DNA of 40,159 bases from an uncultured Clostridia bacterium (GTDB lineage: Bacteria; Bacillota; Clostridia; Christensenellales; Borkfalkiaceae). The translations under genes were made by a program, and so were the position numbers. The notes under the pieces were generated by a model. That model saw nothing but the letters and a program-made list of their open reading frames with translations, was not told the origin of the DNA and did not search any database. Position 1 is the first letter of the stretch. Every line of letters begins with the position of its first letter. Below, piece by piece: positions 23,709 through 29,620 of the stretch. Location: the NCBI GenBank assembly GCA_958419945.1, contig CATZIC010000008.1, positions 1-40,159 of the forward strand. Reading direction: 5' to 3'.

Positions 23709-25640
23709 TTATTGTTTTGTCCAAACAACTACGTTCCCGTTAGCATCGTAATGCCAATAGTTACCGCTGTCTGTCGGTTCAGTTTCGGAATAGTAATACT
23801 TTGTAACCTTTTCGAAATATTCGTTGATACTCTTAAGGCCATATATGGTTATACCGTCCCATTGCCACTCTTCGCCTTTATAATATATACTTTTTCCACT
23901 GCCACCCTCGAAAGAATCGCAACTAATACTTGTTACACTGTCAGGGATTATTACACCCGTAAGGCTACTGCAATAATTGAATGCACCACTTGCAATAGTT
24001 AAAGTGCCATCCTTAATTTGGTAATCACCTGATATGGTGGTTTTTGTATTTATTAAATGTTTACCAATATACAATACGCCATTTTCCCAATTGCTATCAT
24101 CATTATAATTTGCTGTATCATAGAACGCAGCCTCACCTATACTTATTACACTGTCAGGAATCGTTATTGTAAGTTCGCTACATCCGAAGAACGCCGAAGC
24201 TGCAATAGTTAATGTGCTTGCTTTAATTCGATAATCACCTGATAAGGTGGTCTTTGCCTTTATTAAATGCTTACCAATATATAATACGTCATTTTCCCAA
24301 TTGCTATTATCATTATAGTACGCTGTATCATAGAACGCAGCATAACCTATGCTTCTTACACTGTCGGGAATTATTATACTTGTCAAATTTTTGCAATTTT
24401 GAAATGCAGATTCACCGATACTCGTTACATTATTACCCATTGTTACGTTTGTAAGTACGCTGCAATTATGAAACGAAAAATTACCGATACTCGTTGAAGC
24501 ATTACTAATCGTTAGATTTGTAAGTCCGCTACAATTCTGGAACGCACTCCAACCAATACTCGTTACTGATTTTGGAATTGTTACACCTGTAAGTCCGCTG
24601 CAATTTTGGAACGCATGGTCGCCGATACTCGTTACACTGTTTCCAATTGTTATACTTGTAAGTGCGCTACAGCCATAAAACGCACGTTCGCCTATAGTCG
24701 CCACACCGTTACCTATTATTGCGTTTGTAAGAAGGTCGCAACTATAGAAAGCTTGTTCACCAATACTCGTTACACTGTCTGGGATTTTTATATTTGTAAG
24801 CGCTTTGCAACCACAAAATGCATTATCACCTATACTCGTTACTGTTTCTGAGATTGTAATGCTTTTAAGTACGCTGCAATCATAGAACGCTTTTTTATCA
24901 ATACTTTCGCCGGAAGTTATTACAACCGTTTGTAGATTTTCTTTCGGAATAAATGAAATTGCAATAGTTGGGCAGGTTACGTTTATAAGTGCGCTGCAAC
25001 CACTGAACGCATTCTCGCCGATACTCGTTACGCTATCGGGTATTGTTATGCCTGCAAGAGTTTCACAACCACTGAAAGCTTCTTTACCGATACTTGTTAC
25101 TCCGTTACCGAAAGTTACGCTTGACAATCTTTTGCAGCCGCTGAACGCACCCTCGCCGATACTCGTTACGCTATCGGGAATAACTATGCTTGAAAGTATA
25201 ACAGAATCCTTGAACGCATCTTGGTAAATACTTTTTACCGGCAAATTGTTATACGTAGAAGCAATGCTAACGTTTGTCGAATTGCCCGTGTAGGTAACGA
25301 CCTCCGCATAAGTACCATCGATTGAAACGTCGTAAATAAGACCTTCGGAGTCCGCTAATATTTGGCTACAGAGGATACAACGCTTGCTTTCGTCATAAAT
25401 ATGTCTATTGGGATCGATTTGAGTTTCGTGATCCTTATACATATAGCCGCAAGAGCATTCGAATAAAGTAAAGCCTTTTGAAGAGCAAGTGGCCGGAACC
25501 ACTGTTTGAGTATAGCTGTGCGTGTATCCGTCGCTGCAGCTACCTGACGAATCGTCTTTATTATTACCGCAAGCGGTAAAGACTGTAGCCGTAATACATA
25601 AGCTAAAAACTACAATAAATAATACGATAAGTTTTTTCAT
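23709..25640 (-). CDS. BspA-like leucine-rich repeat lipoprotein
   Basis: A lipoprotein signal (MKKLIVLFIVVFSLCITATVFTACG; lipobox cysteine near 24) opens this 643-residue protein. A short cysteine-rich zone with CxC and CxxC pairs follows (TCSSKGFTLFECSCGY, RCILCSQIL). More than a dozen ~23-residue TpLRR/LRR_5 repeats follow (IPDSVTSIGEGAFSGC type). Two ~66-residue units near the C-terminus (AAFYDTAYYNDNSNWEN, AAFYDTANYNDDSNWEN) are a recent internal duplication. BspA-like proteins are surface adhesins in gut and oral bacteria. AGGAGGG precedes the ATG, with a good promoter further up. The gene and its promoter lie between inverted repeats, separating spmB from a small regulator, which suggests insertion as a cassette. 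Confidence 0.9.
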   Translation of the reverse strand: MKKLIVLFIVVFSLCITATVFTACGNNKDDSSGSCSDGYTHSYTQTVVPATCSSKGFTLFECSCGYMYKDHETQIDPNRHIYDESKRCILCSQILADSEGLIYDVSIDGTYAEVVTYTGNSTNVSIASTYNNLPVKSIYQDAFKDSVILSSIVIPDSVTSIGEGAFSGCKRLSSVTFGNGVTSIGKEAFSGCETLAGITIPDSVTSIGENAFSGCSALINVTCPTIAISFIPKENLQTVVITSGESIDKKAFYDCSVLKSITISETVTSIGDNAFCGCKALTNIKIPDSVTSIGEQAFYSCDLLTNAIIGNGVATIGERAFYGCSALTSITIGNSVTSIGDHAFQNCSGLTGVTIPKSVTSIGWSAFQNCSGLTNLTISNASTSIGNFSFHNCSVLTNVTMGNNVTSIGESAFQNCKNLTSIIIPDSVRSIGYAAFYDTAYYNDNSNWENDVLYIGKHLIKAKTTLSGDYRIKASTLTIAASAFFGCSELTITIPDSVISIGEAAFYDTANYNDDSNWENGVLYIGKHLINTKTTISGDYQIKDGTLTIASGAFNYCSSLTGVIIPDSVTSISCDSFEGGSGKSIYYKGEEWQWDGITIYGLKSINEYFEKVTKYYYSETEPTDSGNYWHYDANGNVVVWTKQ

Positions 25641-25700
25641 AAAACCCTCCTAAAATAATTTAACGCGCGGCGAAAAACTCGCACGTTTATATTTTGGTTT

Positions 25701-25729
25701 ATTATATCACGTTTTGTATTAAAATGCAA
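25701..25729 (-). promoter_or_regulatory. promoter of the BspA-like gene
   Basis: On the minus strand TTGCAT (25729-25724) and TATAAT (25706-25701) are 17 bases apart, about 60 bases before the ATG. Confidence 0.8.
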
Positions 25730-25816
25730 TGAATTTAACCGTTTTTTGAATATATAGGAATATTTGCAAACTTCTCTAAGCGTGCGGTTTCTCTCAAATT
25801 CCTCTGTATTATTTCT

Positions 25817-25845
25817 AAAAAGTCGGCCTATAGGCCTGTTTTCGC
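25817..25845 (+). repeat. dispersed repeat, copy 7
   Basis: Upstream of the BspA-like gene. Reads AAAAGTCGGCCTATAGGCC then TGTTTTCGC; the centre GGCCTATAGGCC is a perfect palindrome. Confidence 0.85.
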
Positions 25846-25925
25846 CACTTTTGAGAATCGCCACGCTTTAGTGTCTGGATTGCTACGTAGTTTGTGCTCC
25901 TCGCAATGACGGTGGAAAACGGCAG

Positions 25926-25976
25926 CACAAAGGAGCCAAGGATTTAAAATAATTATTAAAATTCCTGGATTGCCAC
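25926..25976 (-). repeat. right inverted repeat around the BspA-like gene
   Basis: Reverse complement of the 23581-23636 repeat, 51 bases. Next to it is a further REP-like unit (GTCATTGCGAGGAGCAC on the minus strand, about 25897-25913). The 523-base gap 25641-26163 holds this repeat, the BspA-like gene's promoter, a dispersed-repeat copy at 25817, a strong palindrome and the regulator's control region; no gene is visible in it. Confidence 0.8.
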
Positions 25977-26000
25977 GGCAATTTATTGCCGTGGCAATCC
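25967..26000. repeat. REP-like perfect palindrome
   Basis: GGATTGCCACGGCAA and TTGCCGTGGCAATCC form a perfect 15-bp stem with a TTTA loop. It shares the GGCAATCC core with the REP-like unit at 23563-23590. Confidence 0.85.
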
Positions 26001-26075
26001 AAACACCAATGCTTTAAAACAATTTTATTGCCGTAATTTCTGTAAAAAATTGATAATAGTACATAATTAAAATAC

Positions 26076-26093
26076 CAAAGTATTTTTACTTTG
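26076..26093. promoter_or_regulatory. inverted repeat upstream of the XRE regulator
   Basis: CAAAGTA-TTTT-TACTTTG, perfect 7-bp arms, 70 bases before the regulator start and next to a possible -10 (TACAAT). Likely autoregulatory operator, by position only. Confidence 0.45.
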
Positions 26094-26163
26094 TCAAGCG
26101 ATTTTTTACAATAGTATTGCAAAAATTGATGTTTTAAACGGATATGGTTTTCGGAGGTATCTT

Positions 26164-26442
26164 ATGTTAAATGAAAATATAAAAAAATTACGGCTGTTAC
26201 GCTCTATTAGTCAAGTAGAACTTGCACGTGCACTAAACGTCAGTAAACAGTGCATTTCAAATTGGGAGAATGACAATATACAGCCTTCCATAGAAATGCT
26301 AATAAAAATTGCAAAATATTTTGACGTATCAACAGACTACTTGCTTGATCTTGAAAATCAAAACTCAATTTCGGTAGAAGGATTGACGGAATTTGAAATC
26401 GAACATATAAAGTTAGTTGTAAGCGACTTAAGAGGGAGATAA
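26164..26442 (+). CDS. XRE-family transcriptional regulator
   Basis: A Cro/C1-type HTH fills residues 1-62 of this 92-residue protein (IKKLRLLRSISQVELARALNVSKQCISNWENDNIQPSIEMLIKIAKYFDVSTDYLLDLE), followed by a short tail (VEGLTEFEIEHIKLVVSDLRGR). GGAGGTATCTT precedes the ATG. It is a stand-alone gene between the BspA-like cassette and purA; no target gene is adjacent, so it probably regulates itself or distant genes. Confidence 0.92.
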   Translation: MLNENIKKLRLLRSISQVELARALNVSKQCISNWENDNIQPSIEMLIKIAKYFDVSTDYLLDLENQNSISVEGLTEFEIEHIKLVVSDLRGR

Positions 26443-26503
26443 GATAAGACAAAAGTCGGTGTTTGATAAAATGCGTATATATCACCATGCAAGAAAGACA
26501 ATT

Positions 26504-26566
26504 CATTGCAAAACATTAATAGCCGCACTTTTTTGTAAAAAAGTGCGGCTATAGGTCGATTATTAG
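26504..26566. repeat. two dispersed-repeat copies head to head (hairpin)
   Basis: ATAGCCGCACTTTTTT (26519-26534) and AAAAAAGTGCGGCTAT (26537-26552) form a perfect 16-bp inverted repeat with a 2-base loop. Each arm is the head of one repeat copy: one runs right (26538-26566), one runs left (26533-26505, degenerate tail). The hairpin lies between the convergent XRE and purA genes and could act as a terminator for both. Confidence 0.8.
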
Positions 26567-26589
26567 CTGTTTTTTAATATAATCATAGG

Positions 26590-27864
26590 TTAATACATTT
26601 CTATAATGCAGTCTCTTTCGGCACCGACGGAAAGGTATTTTATAGGTTTGCCGATGCTATTTTGAATGAATTCTACGTACTTAATAGCGTTTACAGGCAA
26701 GTCCTCTTTTTTACGGCAAGCGGAAATATCTTGATTCCAACCGTCCAAATAAATATAAACGGGGGTGGCTATTCTTAAATTCTCGCCGACGGGGAAATCG
26801 TTACAGGTCTTTCCGTTAACGTTATAAGAAACGCACACGGGAATTTTATCATACGAAGAAAGGATGTCAAGTTTGGTAAGCGCAATTTCATCCGCCCCCT
26901 GCACTTTAGCGCCGTAGCGTGATGCAACAACGTCGAAGCCTCCCACTCTACGAGGTCTGCCGGTTGCGGCGCCGTACTCACCGCCCGCCTCTCTCAACTT
27001 GTCCCCTTCCTCACCGAAAAGTTCGCAGGTAAAGGGGCCTTCACCGACGCAACTTGAGTAAGCCTTCATAACGCCGATTACCTTGTCGGGCCTATACTGC
27101 GGTATGCCTGCTCCGATTGGTGCGTAGGAAGCAATAGTCGATGACGAAGAAGTAAACGGATAAATACCGTAATCGATATCACGTAAACTTCCAAGCTGCG
27201 CTTCGAACATAATATTTTTGCCGTTTTTAATTGCATCTTCGAGATACAGCGACAGATCACAAACGTAATCTTTAAAAGGCATAGCAAATTCATTAAGCCA
27301 AGCAAGCAACTTTTCCGCCATTACAGGTTCACTGCCGTAACCTTTTTCAACGATAAGATTTTTCCATTCCGAAATGTCTTTTAGTTTTTGCTCTAAAAGT
27401 TCGGGATGCAAAAGATCGCCGAAGCGTAAGGTCTTTTTCATATATTTGTCGGCATAGCAGGGCGCAATTCCCCTACGTGTGGAACCGAATTTTTTATCTT
27501 TAAGCCTGTCCTCTTCAAGGCAATCGAGAAGTTTATGGTAAGGCATGCAGATGGTCGCTTTATCGCTGATTTTAAGGTTATCTGGTGTAACCGAAATGCC
27601 CTTTTCTCTTAAACGTGCGACCTCGTTAAAAAGGTGTTCGCAGTCCACAACCATACCAAGCCCCATTGCGCAAACGGTATTATCACGCAAAATGCCCGAC
27701 GGCAAAAGATTAAGCACAAACTTACCCTTTTCGTTTATAACGGTGTGTCCTGCATTGTTACCGCCCTGATAGCGGCAAACTATATCGTAATCACGAGAAA
27801 GAAGGTCAACCATTCTGCCCTTTCCTTCGTCCCCCCAGTTTGTTCCGACAATTGCTGTAAGCAT
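26590..27864 (-). CDS. purA: adenylosuccinate synthetase
   Basis: The 424-residue enzyme makes adenylosuccinate from IMP, aspartate and GTP. N-terminal GTP/IMP-binding signature GTNWGDEGKGR, then GNNAGHTV, FGSTRRGIAPCYADK (IMP-binding arginine region), EAQLGSLRDIDYGIYPFTSSSS, TGRPRRVGGFD, and C-terminal LTKLDILSSYDKIPVC. CGGAGGATTTAAT precedes the ATG. It lies 61 bases after purB on the same strand; together they form the two-step AMP branch, probably one operon. Confidence 0.97.
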   Translation of the reverse strand: MLTAIVGTNWGDEGKGRMVDLLSRDYDIVCRYQGGNNAGHTVINEKGKFVLNLLPSGILRDNTVCAMGLGMVVDCEHLFNEVARLREKGISVTPDNLKISDKATICMPYHKLLDCLEEDRLKDKKFGSTRRGIAPCYADKYMKKTLRFGDLLHPELLEQKLKDISEWKNLIVEKGYGSEPVMAEKLLAWLNEFAMPFKDYVCDLSLYLEDAIKNGKNIMFEAQLGSLRDIDYGIYPFTSSSSTIASYAPIGAGIPQYRPDKVIGVMKAYSSCVGEGPFTCELFGEEGDKLREAGGEYGAATGRPRRVGGFDVVASRYGAKVQGADEIALTKLDILSSYDKIPVCVSYNVNGKTCNDFPVGENLRIATPVYIYLDGWNQDISACRKKEDLPVNAIKYVEFIQNSIGKPIKYLSVGAERDCIIEMY

Positions 27865-27888
27865 ATTAAATCCTCCGATTATTTATAT

Positions 27889-27917
27889 AAAAGTGCGCCT
27901 ATAAGCCCGTTAAAGGC
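27889..27917 (+). repeat. dispersed repeat, copy 10
   Basis: In the purB-purA gap. Reads AAAAGTGCGCCTATAAGCC then CGTTAAAGG. Copies 8 and 9 are the head-to-head pair at 26504-26566. Confidence 0.85.
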
Positions 27918-27925
27918 TGTTTTTA

Positions 27926-29353
27926 TCAAACACCGACCGTAAAGTCGTCATCGATTTTTTCGTCGTAACTATCTATAATAGGCTTTAAAATTTGGTTACA
28001 AAATCTTTCCGTTTGGCTAACCGAAAGTCCTATAAATTTGTCCGCAGATAAAATATCGTTTAGTTCTTCCGCCGTTATATTCAAACGTTTATCCGAAAGA
28101 ATTTTTTGAATCAGATTGTTGTCTTTGCCGTCGCGTTTTACTTCGGTAGCGGTTTCTACTGACAGTTCCCTTATAACCTCGTGTATGGTCTGACGGTCGC
28201 CGCCTTTTGACACAAGATACATCATAATATTTTCCGTAGCCATAAAGGGAAGCTCAGCGCTAAGGTGTTTTTCCATAACCTTAGGATAGGTTTTAAGCCC
28301 TTTTAGTACGTTACCGTAAAGTATCAAAATGCCGTCGATAGCCAAAAATGCTTCGGGTATGGAAATTCTTCGGTTAGCGGAATCGTCCAAAGTCCTTTCA
28401 AGCCACTGACCGGAAGCGGTAACTGCGGGGTTTAGTGCATCGCAAACAACCAAACGCGATAGCGAGCATATCCTTTCCGACCGCATGGGGTTACGCTTGT
28501 ACGCCATTGCGGAAGACCCCACCTGATTCTCTTCGAAAGGCTCGTCCACCTCTTTTAAGTGAGACAAAAGCCTTATATCGGTGGCAAATTTGGAAGCGCT
28601 TTGTGCAATTCCCGAAAGCACCGACAAAATATAATAATCGATCTTTCTTGAGTAAGTCTGCCCCGATACGGCAAAGCAACTATCGAAGCCGAACTTTTTA
28701 GCAATAAGATTTTCAAGCTTATAAACCTTTTCTTCGCTTCCTAAAAGCTGCAAAAAACTTGCCCCTGTTCCCGTCGTCCCTTTACACCCCGGAAACTTAA
28801 GGGATTTTAATAATTCACGAAGCCTGTCCAAGTCAAAAGTTAAGTCCTGCGCCCAAAGGGTAGCGCGTTTGCCGAGTGTTGTAGGCTGCGCCGCTTGAAA
28901 GTGTGTGTAAGCAAGCGTTTTCTCGTTTTTATGTTCTAAACAGAAGTCGTAAAATAGAGAAAGTAGGGCTATAAGCCTGTTTTCGACCATTTTTAGGCCT
29001 TCTCTGAAAATGATAATATCGGTATTATCGCCGACAAAGCAGCTTGTCGCGCCGAGGTGAATTATAGGTTTTGCCTTAGGACAAAGGTCGCCGTAAGCCT
29101 TTATGTGCGCCATTACGTCGTGGCGAATCGAAGCCTCGTAGCGGTCTGCTACGTCGTAATTTATATCGGTTACGTGTGCCTTCATTTCCTCTATCTGTTC
29201 GTCCGTAATTTCCACGCCGAGCGCCTTTTCCGCTCTAGCAAGCGCGACCCAAAGCTTTCGCCAGGTTGTAAACTTTTTATCTTCGGAAAACAAAGACTGC
29301 ATTTTCTTTCCGGCATACCTTTCGCACAAAGGATTTATATAGACCTCTTTCAC
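27926..29353 (-). CDS. purB: adenylosuccinate lyase
   Basis: The 475-residue enzyme cleaves adenylosuccinate to AMP and fumarate, and SAICAR in purine synthesis. Visible are the catalytic-region YTHFQAAQPTTLGKRA, HLGATSCFVGDNTD and the fumarase/aspartase signature loop SSAMAYKRNPMRSERIC. The start is GTG at 29353 with GAGG upstream. Length is that of the longer PurB subfamily. A dispersed-repeat copy (28957-28987) overlies codons for KMVENRLIALLSLFY. A TAACAGCTGTTA palindrome lies about 25 bases upstream of the start. Confidence 0.96.
   Translation of the reverse strand: MKEVYINPLCERYAGKKMQSLFSEDKKFTTWRKLWVALARAEKALGVEITDEQIEEMKAHVTDINYDVADRYEASIRHDVMAHIKAYGDLCPKAKPIIHLGATSCFVGDNTDIIIFREGLKMVENRLIALLSLFYDFCLEHKNEKTLAYTHFQAAQPTTLGKRATLWAQDLTFDLDRLRELLKSLKFPGCKGTTGTGASFLQLLGSEEKVYKLENLIAKKFGFDSCFAVSGQTYSRKIDYYILSVLSGIAQSASKFATDIRLLSHLKEVDEPFEENQVGSSAMAYKRNPMRSERICSLSRLVVCDALNPAVTASGQWLERTLDDSANRRISIPEAFLAIDGILILYGNVLKGLKTYPKVMEKHLSAELPFMATENIMMYLVSKGGDRQTIHEVIRELSVETATEVKRDGKDNNLIQKILSDKRLNITAEELNDILSADKFIGLSVSQTERFCNQILKPIIDSYDEKIDDDFTVGV
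28957..28987 (+). repeat. dispersed repeat, copy 11 (inside purB)
   Basis: Reads GAGAAAGTAGGGCTATAAGC then CTGTTTTCGA, antisense to purB. Confidence 0.8.
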
Positions 29354-29563
29354 AAACGCCTCGCACCAAATTATTGATAACAGCTGTTACCAAGTATAAT
29401 GATAAGCCAAATACGGCAAAATGTCAACGGATTGTTTTTAATTTGCTTCTAATTAAATCAATTTGCTACCATTTAAAAAGCAGAATATTAAATCCGCAAA
29501 ACTATTAGTTGCAGCAATAGTTATTCCTACCAAAATAATATGAAAAAATTTTCGTCATTTTCC

Positions 29564-29592
29564 TTGACGATATTTAAAAACCGTTATATAAT
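29564..29592 (+). promoter_or_regulatory. promoter of copA
   Basis: TTGACG (29564-29569) and TATAAT (29587-29592) with 17-base spacing. The predicted transcript starts near 29599, which rules out the in-frame ATG at 29540 as the copA start. Confidence 0.88.
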
Positions 29593-29620
29593 TTGTACGG
29601 ACTTAAAAAAGGAGGGCATT

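Noticed and set aside
23900..25200. Regularly spaced ~69-base repeats looking like a CRISPR array
   Set aside because: They are the coding repeats of the BspA-like LRR protein; spacing equals 23 codons and the repeats are imperfect.
29370..29400. TAACAGCTGTTA palindrome as a copper-regulator site for copA
   Set aside because: It does not match the CopY or CsoR site pattern and lies nearer the purB start than the copA promoter.
29540..29620. Earlier ATG extending copA by 27 residues
   Set aside because: It precedes the TTGACG/TATAAT promoter and lacks a ribosome binding site; the ATG at 29621 has AAGGAGGG and starts just before the HMA domain.
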